Origin: Solimicrobium silvestre
GTDB taxonomy: Bacteria; Pseudomonadota; Gammaproteobacteria; Burkholderiales; Burkholderiaceae_D
NCBI RefSeq assembly: GCF_002976435.1
Contig: NZ_PUGF01000033.1
Coordinates: forward strand, 1-49,953
DNA length: 49,953 bases
Direction: 5' to 3'
Within the stretch, counting starts at the first letter, position 1. Each line of letters opens with the position of its first letter. Position numbers and translations under genes: made by a program. Below, one piece after another: positions 42,311 through 49,953 of the stretch. Under the pieces are notes generated by a model. The model made no database searches, had not been told where the DNA came from, and worked only from the letters and a program-made list of their open reading frames with translations.

Positions 42311-44407
42311 ATGAAACCCAGCTCATTGGTGCACAAATTCACCTTAAAACCGCTCGCCCTCACCTGTTTAGCGCTTTGCTTTGCTGGAGCAACATTACCA
42401 GCGTATTCATCTGAATACGCAACAGACAGTGCCGCAAGCAAACCATCCACTACATTCACCATTGACGGCATGAATACCGGCGTTAAACCCGGTGACGACT
42501 TTAACGCTTACGCCAACGGCGGTTGGGAAAAGACGGCGGTGATTCCTGCCGACCAAAGTAGCTGGGGTATTTTTGGTGAAATTAATGAGCGCACCAATAA
42601 ACAACTCAGCGCATTAATTCAAGCCGCAACTCAAGCGGCGCCGGGTTCCGAAGAACGTAAAGTAGGTGATTTTTATACGGCCTTCATGGATACCGCCACC
42701 ATTGAAAAAACTGGCATTGCACCACTTAAAGCGCGTTTGGACAGCATTAGCGCGTTAAAAAATAAAGCCGATTTATCTACCTATTTGGGTGCTAATTTAA
42801 AAGCCGATGTCGACCCGATTAACGCCACCAGTGTCTGGACCGAAAACTTGTTCGGCATGTGGATTTCACAGGGGTTTCATGACAACACAACATACACTGC
42901 GTATTTGTTGCAAGGCGGTTTAGGTTTGCCGGATCGTGAATACTATCTGACTAAAAATCCAAAAATGGTGGAGCTACGCGCTAAATATCGCGCGTATGTC
43001 GCCGCCATGCTTAAATTAGCGGGCATAGCCAACCCGGAACAAGCCGCTATCCGCGTCGTTAATCTGGAACAAAAAATCGCGATAACGCATGCGCCGCGTG
43101 AAGATACCTCGAACGTATTAAAAGCCGACAACACATGGGCTAAAGCCGACTTCAGCCGCAAAGCAGCTGGCATGGATTGGGCCAATTATTTTGCAGCAGC
43201 AGGTTTAACAGAACAAGCATCCTTCATCATCTGGCATCCAAGCGCGGTAAAAGGCGAAGCCGCTTTAGTCGCCTCAGTGTCACTCGCTGATTGGCAAGAT
43301 TACTTACGCTTCCACGCCATTAATTCCCACGCATCGGTATTACCGAAAGCCTTTAGCGATCAAAAATTTGCCTTCTACGGCACGACCATGTCAGGCACGC
43401 CAGAACAGCAAGAACGTTCGATCCGCGCTATTGAAATGGCCAATGGTTCATTAGGCGATGCCTTGGGCAAGCTGTATGTTGCCAAGCATTTTTCACCGGA
43501 AGCCAAAGCCAAGGTACGCGCCCTGGTCAGCAATCTATTGGATGCATTTAGCCAGCGGATTACCACCTTAGACTGGATGGCGCCAAGCACAAAAGCGGAA
43601 GCGCAAGCCAAACTTAAGTCGATGTATGTCGGCGTTGGCTACCCAGACACATGGCGTGATTTTTCCGGTTTAGAGATTCGTGCCGATGATGCTTTTGGCA
43701 ACCTAGAACGCGCGCAAGCCTACACTTACCAGCAAGCGCTGGCTAAATTAGGCAAGCCGGTCGATGTTGCGCAATGGTGCATGGTCGCGCAAGAAATTAA
43801 TGCGGTAAATATGCCGATGCAAAACGCCATCAACTTCCCTGCCGCAATTTTGCAAGCGCCGTATTTTGATATCAACGCGTCAGATGCCGCGAATTACGGC
43901 TCGATAGGTGCGACCATCGGACATGAAATCAGCCACAGCTTTGATGACTCCGGCGCGCAATTTGATTCTAAAGGCGAGCTACGCAACTGGTGGCAAAAAA
44001 GCGATTTTAGCCACTTTAAAAAATCCGCAAAAGCCTTGGCCGCACAATATTCAGCGTACCGCCCCTTCCCTGATTTAGCGATTAACGGTCAACAAACATT
44101 GAGCGAGAACATTGCTGATTTAGCAGGTTTGAATGTCGCTTACGATGCATTCCACAAAGCCAGCGGCAAGCAAGATGCGGCAACCGATAAACGTTTAGAC
44201 CAAGAGTTTTTCCTGTCTTACGCTGAAAGCTGGCGCGGTGTAGAACGTGAGCAGGCGTTGCGCCGTCAAATCACCACTAATGAGCACGCGCCAGATTCGT
44301 TCCGCGTATTCACTGTGCGTAATTTAGATGCCTGGTATGGCGCTTTTGATGTTCAAGCCGGAGAGAAGTTGTATCTGGCACCGAAAGACCGGGTAAGGGT
44401 TTGGTAA
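42311..44407 (+). CDS. Secreted M13 (PepO/neprilysin-like) metallopeptidase
   Basis: The 698-residue protein has a signal peptide (about 1-34, ending LPAYSS). The M13 N-terminal domain starts at GVKPGDDFNAYANGGWEKTA. The zinc site HEISHSFDD has His538 and His542, and the third ligand is in SENIADLAGL about 57 residues later. The C-terminal W ends APKDRVRVW, the usual C-terminus. M13 enzymes cut small peptides; here it would act in the periplasm or outside. It is a single gene ended by a hairpin at 44437-44466. Confidence 0.95.
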   Translation: MKPSSLVHKFTLKPLALTCLALCFAGATLPAYSSEYATDSAASKPSTTFTIDGMNTGVKPGDDFNAYANGGWEKTAVIPADQSSWGIFGEINERTNKQLSALIQAATQAAPGSEERKVGDFYTAFMDTATIEKTGIAPLKARLDSISALKNKADLSTYLGANLKADVDPINATSVWTENLFGMWISQGFHDNTTYTAYLLQGGLGLPDREYYLTKNPKMVELRAKYRAYVAAMLKLAGIANPEQAAIRVVNLEQKIAITHAPREDTSNVLKADNTWAKADFSRKAAGMDWANYFAAAGLTEQASFIIWHPSAVKGEAALVASVSLADWQDYLRFHAINSHASVLPKAFSDQKFAFYGTTMSGTPEQQERSIRAIEMANGSLGDALGKLYVAKHFSPEAKAKVRALVSNLLDAFSQRITTLDWMAPSTKAEAQAKLKSMYVGVGYPDTWRDFSGLEIRADDAFGNLERAQAYTYQQALAKLGKPVDVAQWCMVAQEINAVNMPMQNAINFPAAILQAPYFDINASDAANYGSIGATIGHEISHSFDDSGAQFDSKGELRNWWQKSDFSHFKKSAKALAAQYSAYRPFPDLAINGQQTLSENIADLAGLNVAYDAFHKASGKQDAATDKRLDQEFFLSYAESWRGVEREQALRRQITTNEHAPDSFRVFTVRNLDAWYGAFDVQAGEKLYLAPKDRVRVW

Positions 44408-44436
44408 TATTTTTTATTAAATAGTCACAAAATAGA

Positions 44437-44466
44437 GTGAGTAGAGAAACTATTCACTCTACTCAC
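44437..44466. terminator. Hairpin between convergent M13 and Ala/Ser-rich genes
   Basis: GTGAGTAGAG / CTCTACTCAC form a 10-bp stem with a 10-nt loop, 29 nt after the M13 stop. Confidence 0.55.
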
Positions 44467-44514
44467 GTAGTCTAAAGATAATTCCTCCTGCTACAAGAGC
44501 TGGCCTGATACTAT

Positions 44515-45897
44515 CTAAACAGACACATCCACTTTAGTTTTTACAGGTACAGAGGCACTCTCACTGCTAATCCCCGCGCTTTGATCAGGCGCGGCATTGT
44601 GTGCAGCTTGGTTATGTCCACCCTCATTGGAACCGCCATGCAAATTTGAAGTAACAGGCGCGACTTTGGGTATCTGATCAATGTCCTGGATAGATTCAGG
44701 AGCAGGATTTAATGGCTTGTCGCTTGGGATAGCTGAAATGGCTTCGCCTACCCGATATGCCGCAACAGCGACGGCTATCAAGGGGTCGATCACCACTGCC
44801 TCCAAGGTTGCTTGCGTATTGCTTACGCTAGTACTTGCGTTGGCATTCACGCTGTTGATGACCGCAGAGTTAGCATTAGCTACGCTCACATCCGAGTTAC
44901 TCACCAAAGCATTTGCGGCAGGTGAGTTTGCCGGATTTGTGACAACAACCAGTGGCGGCGTGACTTCAATTGATGCTAATTCAGCGTTACTTGCGGTTGT
45001 CGCTATGTTTAGATTATCCTCAACCGTGTTCGTGGCTACAGTAGCAGCGGTTACAGCAGCGGAGGTTTTGGCAGCAGCAGTTTGCGATGCGATCAGATTA
45101 GCATCCAGCGCTTCGATTAATTGCTCGCTAGCAAGCAACAATTGCGCTGAATCGTAGACGTTCGGTCCCTCGGCGTTGATGAGCGAATTAAGTTCCGCCG
45201 CAACAGCGCTCGTATCAATTTGACTCGCTGACACACCATCGTATAAAACTGGATTGATTTCGTTACCTGGCAGGTTCAGGCCTTGTTGCGATAAAAGCAG
45301 ATTTTCTTCAATGGCACCAAGTGCTTGAAAAGCATTTGAGAGTAAGGCAGATGTTTGAGCTGGATTGGCATTATAGGCCGACGCCAGAGTGGTCCAGTCA
45401 ATTTGGAATTGGCTAGGACTCATGAAATCAGTCCCCGCTTGAAAATTAATACCTACTTCCGCCAGGCTATCGATAAACGACTGAATACTACTTGAGCCTG
45501 ACTGTGTGTTTTCCGTTTGTATTCCCGTTAACAATGCATTGTTAAAAACCGAATCAAACGGATTCGCGACGCTACTAGCGATACTAGTTTGGAAATTATT
45601 AAATGCATCAACAAACAGAGTTGTTATCTCAGAGAGTTGTTTAAAATCAAGGCTAGTGCCGGTGCTTGTAGTAGCTCCAGCCGACACTTGTTGTGTTTGA
45701 TTTGCTTGCTGTGTTTGAAATTTAACGGTCGCAGCCAACAATTGGGAAAGCGGCGAAAAGATAACGATACTCGCAACGTTGTCAGGTTGGGGCGATGCTA
45801 TCAGCGGAGCAACAGGCGCGGCGTTTGCATCTAAATCAGCGAGTGCATCGAGCTTGATAGTGGGAATCACAGTTGAATCGATAGGCGAGATATCCAT
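44515..45897 (-). CDS. Large low-complexity Ala/Ser/Asn/Thr-rich protein
   Basis: The 460-residue protein has no signal peptide or membrane helix. Composition is dominated by Ala, Ser, Asn, Thr, Val and Gln with almost no Cys or Trp. Long helical stretches (ASQTAAAKTSAAVTAATVAT near 270) alternate with extended parts. The middle region has MSPSQFQIDWTTLASAYNAN and a few other folded-looking motifs. It may be a secreted surface or flagellar-associated protein, but no family was recognised. Ala and Ser codons are mixed and not repeat-like at DNA level. It stands alone. Confidence 0.55.
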   Translation of the reverse strand: MDISPIDSTVIPTIKLDALADLDANAAPVAPLIASPQPDNVASIVIFSPLSQLLAATVKFQTQQANQTQQVSAGATTSTGTSLDFKQLSEITTLFVDAFNNFQTSIASSVANPFDSVFNNALLTGIQTENTQSGSSSIQSFIDSLAEVGINFQAGTDFMSPSQFQIDWTTLASAYNANPAQTSALLSNAFQALGAIEENLLLSQQGLNLPGNEINPVLYDGVSASQIDTSAVAAELNSLINAEGPNVYDSAQLLLASEQLIEALDANLIASQTAAAKTSAAVTAATVATNTVEDNLNIATTASNAELASIEVTPPLVVVTNPANSPAANALVSNSDVSVANANSAVINSVNANASTSVSNTQATLEAVVIDPLIAVAVAAYRVGEAISAIPSDKPLNPAPESIQDIDQIPKVAPVTSNLHGGSNEGGHNQAAHNAAPDQSAGISSESASVPVKTKVDVSV

Positions 45898-46255
45898 ACT
45901 GGTACTTTTTCACTTTCTTCTGCCATCCTTATATTTAAATCCATGCAAACAAATTTATAAGGTAAAACTAACTAAAATGACCTACCGTCTCCCACAAACG
46001 GATTTCCAATATAAAGCTTGATCCTGCAATGCAAGGCCGTCTGTGCGCCAGGACACATTTCATTAATCAATGTAAAATTTCGACGCTGTTTGATTGAAAT
46101 TCGGGTTTAAGTCACTTAAGAGAACAACTTAAATTTTTGGCTAAGCCGATTACTACGCTAACAATCCAACACTTCTGCAGCCGGTTGTATTTCCAAACAG
46201 CGGATATTCGTAGAGCTAGTTCACTTACCCTCGTTATCAAAAGTGCGATTTGTTA
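45898..46255. other. Intergenic, nothing identified
   Basis: About 360 nt of AT-rich DNA between the Ala/Ser-rich gene and the nuclease gene, holding no supported ORF or repeat. The promoter of the minus-strand Ala/Ser-rich gene should lie near 45900-45970. Confidence 0.4.
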
Positions 46256-47191
46256 TTATTTAAAAGCGGCGTTAAGCACTGCCGCCAATCTTATACCTGC
46301 TTTTGCTAATTGCATTTCGATCACTTCCCGCGCGTCATTCACATATGCCTGATTAAGCTGGTATGTCACGGACTCAGCGCTACCATGCCTTGGATTTGGC
46401 AGTTCACCGTAGCTCACTTTTTTGGCGAGCGCATACGATTCATTTGCCCACGTTGAAGGGTTAGACTCCGACTTCGACCATTGCTTTATTTTTGTCGTGG
46501 TTATCGCTGCGATCAATTTGTCGGCGATGTTCTTTGGTGTATCAGCAATCAGGCGAACAAAGGCAGTGTCCCAATAGCTATGGAGATTGCCCGGCTTCAT
46601 GCCGCTAAAACTTACCTGTTTCGAATTTCCGCCCGCGTCATGATCATCACTTGCATGAAGCGGCTGGTGAATGTCACCAACTAAGTGCATCACCATCTTT
46701 AATGCACGGATTCTCTCGGTCTGCAATGTAGTGGGACTCATTAATTCTGCAGTGAATTGCCTGATTTTATTGACGATGCAATCATTCGCTGGTCCATTGA
46801 ACGCCAATGTTGCAGGCAGAAGATTGGCGTAATTAGGGCAGGCTGCCTCTAGCCTGCCACCGTTGATCTCAATATTAACAAAGTGCCAGTTGCGGGTTTG
46901 TTGATATGCAGGTCCATATTGTCCGGATGATGCGCGATAGTAATCAGCCCAAGTAGCCTGGGTTGCAAAGCTGTCGCTGGTATTTTGGCCGTTACGCATA
47001 GCCAGCGACTCGTTGTCTTTTTTCAGTAGGTCGAGAATTTTTGTGCGTACGTCTGGAGATAAATATGTCCACGCGATAAGAGCTACCGCCTGATGTCCAT
47101 CATCACCCCAGGCATAGGCTGACTGAGGAGCAACACATGCAAGTAAATATAATAATGTGGCCAGCAATCCGCCGACTTTCTTTCTGCTCAT
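46256..47191 (-). CDS. S1/P1 nuclease family enzyme, secreted
   Basis: The start is ATG 47191 (MSRKKVGGLL), eight bases after GGA; a TTG at 47203 is the other choice. The 311-residue protein has a signal peptide ending SAYA before W, so the mature N-terminus is Trp as in S1/P1 enzymes, where it is a zinc ligand. Further ligands are visible: WGDDGH, HFVNIE, HLVGDIHQPLHASDDHDAGG. Three-zinc single-strand nuclease activity outside the cell or in the periplasm is expected. It stands alone. Confidence 0.9.
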   Translation of the reverse strand: MSRKKVGGLLATLLYLLACVAPQSAYAWGDDGHQAVALIAWTYLSPDVRTKILDLLKKDNESLAMRNGQNTSDSFATQATWADYYRASSGQYGPAYQQTRNWHFVNIEINGGRLEAACPNYANLLPATLAFNGPANDCIVNKIRQFTAELMSPTTLQTERIRALKMVMHLVGDIHQPLHASDDHDAGGNSKQVSFSGMKPGNLHSYWDTAFVRLIADTPKNIADKLIAAITTTKIKQWSKSESNPSTWANESYALAKKVSYGELPNPRHGSAESVTYQLNQAYVNDAREVIEMQLAKAGIRLAAVLNAAFK

Positions 47192-47214
47192 AAGAATATC
47201 CAACTAAAGAGTTG

Positions 47215-47258
47215 CGCAAAGCGATCTACAAAATACAAAGCATGTTCATAAAGTGCTG
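47215..47258. repeat. AAAGAGTTGCGCAAAGCG repeat, copy 1
   Basis: This segment, through TACAAAGCATGTTCA, is about 80% identical to 49040-49082 and lies just upstream of the nuclease gene. The two copies are too short to classify. Confidence 0.5.
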
Positions 47259-47308
47259 AGTTGGGGTTGTCGGAAGCCGTAATTCAATATCGCGATTGAT
47301 TATGCTTT

Positions 47309-47339
47309 AGGTTGGGCTAGCGCTTCATCAGCCCAACCT
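47309..47339. repeat. TTGGGCT hairpin after the ABC binding protein
   Basis: AGGTTGGGCT-AGCGCTTCATC-AGCCCAACCT is a 10-bp stem-loop 9 nt past the gene's stop, in the position of a terminator. Same family as 8009 and 37281. Confidence 0.65.
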
Positions 47340-47347
47340 GCACGCTG

Positions 47348-48559
47348 CTATTTTTTTGTGCGCACAATCAAATTTTCGTTGGCATCTTCTTTGTACGCAT
47401 ATACCACTTTACCATTATGGATTTCACCCATGAGTATCATGTTTAAAGAGATAGCTTCGTGATCTAACGGTGAAAATGGTTTGAAGTAGCGAGAAATTAC
47501 TGTTGAAGTCGTTCTATTATCAAGATTTTCTAATGCGGCTTGAATTTTTGTCCCATCAGTTGAATTAGCTTTATATATAGCGAGCGTCAAAAGGCGTAAT
47601 GCATCGTAGGTTTGTGCTGCTGCCATTGCCGATGGAATGCGCGAAACTTTATTAATCCTCTTATATGCCGTAGCAAATTCATTAGTGCGGAAATTCAGTT
47701 CGTTTTCGATAAAGGTAACAGTCGTTCGTACCCCTTCGGCACTGCTACCAAGGTTATCGGAAAAAGTTTGATGCGATATTGTCCATGGCCCTACAATCGG
47801 TACGTTCATGTGCAATTTTTGTGCTGTTTTCACTATCACTGCAGCATCAACATGAAGACAATACATCACAATCGCCTGTGCTCCACTGTCTTTGGCACGC
47901 TGTAATTGTACGGTTAAATCCTGATCGCCGGTTTTGAAACTTTCAACATCAACAGCTTTAATTTTTCGTCTGGCTAATTCCTCTAAGACGCTTCGCTTAC
48001 CCAGTATTCCATAGGGGCTTTCGTCATGAATTAAGGCAATGTTATTAATTTTGCGGCGATCAATTAGATCGTTCAACATCACAATAGGTTGAAGAGCATC
48101 GCTAGGAGCGACTCGGAAAACATAACTAGTTGGATATGCCGGAGGCATAAACGATTGAGTGATGGCGGCGGCAGTGGCTCCGGAAATGATTAGGGGAATT
48201 TTGGCATCTTGCATAATCTTGGACGACGGTAAGGCAACGCCAGAATTACCAAATCCAACCACAGCAACAACTTTCTCTACGTCGACTAACTCTTTTGATA
48301 CAGCCACGCCTCGGTCTGGTTTGGCCTGATCATCACGTATGACTAATTCGACTTTGCGGCCGAGTATTCCGCCTATCTGATTAATATCTTCTAAAAATAC
48401 TTTTGCTCCGCCAACGATACTCGTTCCCATATCTTCGGATGATTTTCCTGTTACTGGGGCGACAATACCAATTTTGATTGTTGGCAATTCTTCCGCTTGA
48501 GCTACACCAAACAACATCGTGACCAAGATCCAAACTATTCTCAACTTATACTTACGCAT
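47348..48559 (-). CDS. Branched-chain amino-acid-type ABC substrate-binding protein
   Basis: The 403-residue protein has a signal peptide (1-22, ending VAQA). The type I periplasmic binding fold of LivK-like proteins follows: IKIGIVAPVTGKSSEDMG (28-45), GGILGRKVELVIRDDQAKPD and VVAVVGFGNSGVALPSSKIM. The GATAAAITQ and TSYVFRVAPSD segments are the ligand-binding loops. No permease or ATPase genes are adjacent, so it may work with a transporter elsewhere or as a sensor. Ligand is unknown. ATG 48559 follows AAGGAA. Confidence 0.9.
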   Translation of the reverse strand: MRKYKLRIVWILVTMLFGVAQAEELPTIKIGIVAPVTGKSSEDMGTSIVGGAKVFLEDINQIGGILGRKVELVIRDDQAKPDRGVAVSKELVDVEKVVAVVGFGNSGVALPSSKIMQDAKIPLIISGATAAAITQSFMPPAYPTSYVFRVAPSDALQPIVMLNDLIDRRKINNIALIHDESPYGILGKRSVLEELARRKIKAVDVESFKTGDQDLTVQLQRAKDSGAQAIVMYCLHVDAAVIVKTAQKLHMNVPIVGPWTISHQTFSDNLGSSAEGVRTTVTFIENELNFRTNEFATAYKRINKVSRIPSAMAAAQTYDALRLLTLAIYKANSTDGTKIQAALENLDNRTTSTVISRYFKPFSPLDHEAISLNMILMGEIHNGKVVYAYKEDANENLIVRTKK

Positions 48560-49201
48560 GTAATTCCTTAATTATTTGCGGCATAATTTATGCCAATTTA
48601 GTAATCGTTTTTTTAGCCTCATGTACCGTTAAGCTTCAAAATCGATGTTCAGCCTTAACTGAAATGGGTGTTTTAAACAAACGGAGCTAAAGTTCCACAG
48701 AATTGGGAAATTAGCCTTTTTTTACACCAATCAGTATTTTCCCCACTCGAACCTTAATTACCGATGCCGAGTGAAGATTAATCAAATCTGTCGATTGAAT
48801 ATTAATTTAAGACAAGTAATTGTTTTTAAAACAGCAATCCACCACACATTAAATATTGCCCAACAAAAAGATTTGGCAAGGTACTCTGTAAATAACATTT
48901 TGTCTATGTCCTAAATTGGCATTAGGCCTGTTATCAAACAAAATACAACAGTTATATTTGGGGGAATTTGGAATTGATGCGAAGTCCATGGTCCGGGTGT
49001 TCGCGTTCGTAGGCGGCTATATAGATATGGATATTCAGGTAAAGAGTTGCGCAAAGCGAACTGTCAAATACAAAGCATATTCAAAACCAGTCAAATCGAC
49101 GGATAGTAAAAATCAGATCGCGCATTACATCAATTGGCTAACTAACATAATTTGCCGTTTTTTGCCGTCCAGAAATCGAATTTTAAATCTACGTCAAGAC
49201 A
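48560..49201. other. Gene-poor intergenic region
   Basis: About 640 nt with no supported gene. It contains the second AAAGAGTTGCGCAAAGCG copy (49040-49082) and a TTGCCGTTTTTTGCCGTCCAG segment (49151-49171) that also occurs upstream of DUF2867 (near 4972). A plus-strand frame 48916-49218 lacks coding character. Confidence 0.5.
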
Positions 49202-49684
49202 TCAAAGGCCGCGTCTAGCTTCCTCGATTACAGAAATATCTATCTTTTTCATTGTCATCATAGCTTCAAATACGCGCTTGGATACTGCTGGATCGTTGTC
49301 CGACAAAGCAGCAAGAAGGATGCGTGGAGTGATTTGCCAAGAAATTCCCCATCTATCCTTGCACCAACCACATTGACTTTCCTGTCCGCCATTTTGCACA
49401 ATCGCGTCCCACAAGCGATCGGTTTCGGCTTGATCGTCGGTCGTTATCTGAAATGAGAACGCCTCATTATGCTTAATCCCCGGTCCACCATTGATGCCGA
49501 CGCACGGAATGCCAAGTACAGTGAATTCGACCGTTAGGATATCTCCTTGCTTACCACCTGGATAATCACCCGGAGAGCGGAGGACAGCTCCCAGGCTGCT
49601 GGCAGGAAATGTCGCAGCATAAAAGCCAGCAGCATCCATGGCATTTCCATCAAACCACAGGCATATCGTGTTCTTCGTATCCAT
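49202..49684 (-). CDS. VOC-family protein (PhnB/3-demethylubiquinone-methyltransferase-like)
   Basis: The 160-residue protein is of the PF06983 glyoxalase-like type: ICLWFDGNAMDAAGFYAATF (7-26), GDILTVEFTVLGIPCVGING, FSFQITTDDQAETDRLWDAI, and CGWCKDRWGISWQITPRILL. Despite the annotation that homologues carry, these lack a SAM-binding domain, so methyltransferase activity is doubtful. ATG 49684 follows AGGAG. It stands alone. Confidence 0.88.
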   Translation of the reverse strand: MDTKNTICLWFDGNAMDAAGFYAATFPASSLGAVLRSPGDYPGGKQGDILTVEFTVLGIPCVGINGGPGIKHNEAFSFQITTDDQAETDRLWDAIVQNGGQESQCGWCKDRWGISWQITPRILLAALSDNDPAVSKRVFEAMMTMKKIDISVIEEARRGL

Positions 49685-49728
49685 CGTCGTTCTCCTATGT
49701 GAATAAACACACTACAGATCAATCAAAA

Positions 49729-49878
49729 ATCTTACGCCGTATTTTGGCGAACGCTGGATTTTGTTTCGAAGGGGATGTCCAAGTTCCAGCTCGTGGAAGC
49801 CAGCATGATCTTCCTGACATAACGCGGTATCTATGGACTCCACCCGTTTTGCAAGAAGAATTTGATTTCAACCAGTAG
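49729..49878 (+). pseudogene. 3' gene fragment ending in the 71-bp repeat
   Basis: The plus strand reads RRILANAGFCFEGDVQVPAR then GSQHDLPDITRYLWTPPVLQ and ends EEFDFNQ with a stop at 49876-49878. It has protein-like composition but no start, because the upstream sequence is the promoter of the VOC gene. The family is not recognised. The last 17 codons are also at 11578-11628, attached to different DNA. Confidence 0.45.
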
Positions 49879-49897
49879 GTAAGCTTGCGTGTATCTA
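49827..49897 (+). repeat. 71-bp direct repeat, copy 2
   Basis: Matches 11578-11648 with changes at 49885 (C for T) and 49892 (T for C). It contains the end of the gene fragment and 19 nt past its stop, which suggests that the duplication includes the 3' non-coding flank. Confidence 0.85.
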
Positions 49898-49953
49898 TAC
49901 GGCCTGATAGATGAGCGGTTTTTTGCTCTGGCCCTGATGTAATACGCGCGTCA

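Noticed and set aside
48916-49218. Plus-strand ORF of 100 codons
   Set aside because: Part of it is the AAAGAGTTGCGCAAAGCG repeat, it overlaps the end of the VOC gene, and composition is not coding-like.
49202-49684. Ubiquinone-biosynthesis methyltransferase
   Set aside because: The family name is historical; the sequence has a VOC fold and no SAM-binding motif.
11578-49897. Prophage or integrative element bounded by the 71-bp repeats
   Set aside because: No integrase, phage or conjugation gene is in between, and most of the interval is metabolic genes.

Overview
The window looks like a chromosomal segment of a betaproteobacterium, probably Burkholderiales and perhaps an Oxalobacteraceae-type genome of moderate, not high, GC. 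That placement is inference. It rests on the KynR-KynB-KynU-KynA tryptophan pathway arrangement, a complete hutIDHU-hutC block, an FAD hydroxylase with a DUF2783 partner, and the style of the REP repeats. No rRNA, tRNA or CRISPR array was seen.

Region 1 (about 1-12.5 kb) is an accessory island. It starts inside an IS110-family transposase whose first codons are at the left edge. It then holds mostly small, unrelated genes, nearly all on the minus strand: a WG-repeat protein, a Sel1-repeat protein, DUF2867, a GFA-like protein, an HD hydrolase, a low-molecular-weight phosphatase-like protein, a DUF4375 protein, an orphan zincin toxin tip with a possible partner, and membrane proteins. A family of palindromic repeats sits between them. 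Its members have the layout of REPINs: two inverted REP hairpins, each with a GTAG foot, around a conserved spacer of about 56 nt. A 47-codon remnant of a REP-associated tyrosine transposase (RAYT) lies in the middle.

Region 2 (about 12.5-17.8 kb) has a small XRE regulator and a plus-strand cluster: an MBL-fold protein, an FAD aromatic hydroxylase, a DUF2783 small protein and an MFS transporter. The hydroxylase and small protein resemble the two-component 3-hydroxyphenylacetate 6-hydroxylase (MhaAB), so the cluster probably imports and hydroxylates an aromatic acid.

Region 3 (17.9-24.6 kb) is histidine utilisation: hutU-hutH-hutD-hutI on the minus strand and hutC divergent, with a perfect 14-bp palindrome between hutU and hutC as the likely HutC operator. 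Hairpin repeats interrupt the hut operon. Next come a BlaI/M56-type regulator-sensor pair, a lipoprotein metallophosphoesterase with a duplicated 5' end, and a pseudouridine-synthase homologue with an altered catalytic motif.

Region 4 (28.8-32.4 kb) has two copies of a long hairpin repeat (a third lies between hutH and hutU), a secreted S53 peptidase and a ParDE-like toxin-antitoxin pair. Region 5 (32.4-37.3 kb) is tryptophan catabolism to anthranilate: kynR divergent from kynB-kynU-permease-kynA. Region 6 (37.4-49.9 kb) holds mostly single genes: an unknown lipoprotein, GNAT, SRPBCC, GST, a glutamate-racemase-like protein lacking both catalytic cysteines, a secreted M13 peptidase, a low-complexity Ala/Ser/Asn-rich protein, an S1/P1 nuclease, a branched-chain amino-acid-type binding protein and a VOC protein. 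The secreted peptidases and nuclease, with the histidine, tryptophan and aromatic pathways, suggest a heterotroph that feeds on protein and nucleic-acid debris.

The most unusual signals are two unrelated repeat families in which the stem sequence differs between copies while base pairing is kept, and several enzymes whose catalytic residues are replaced.
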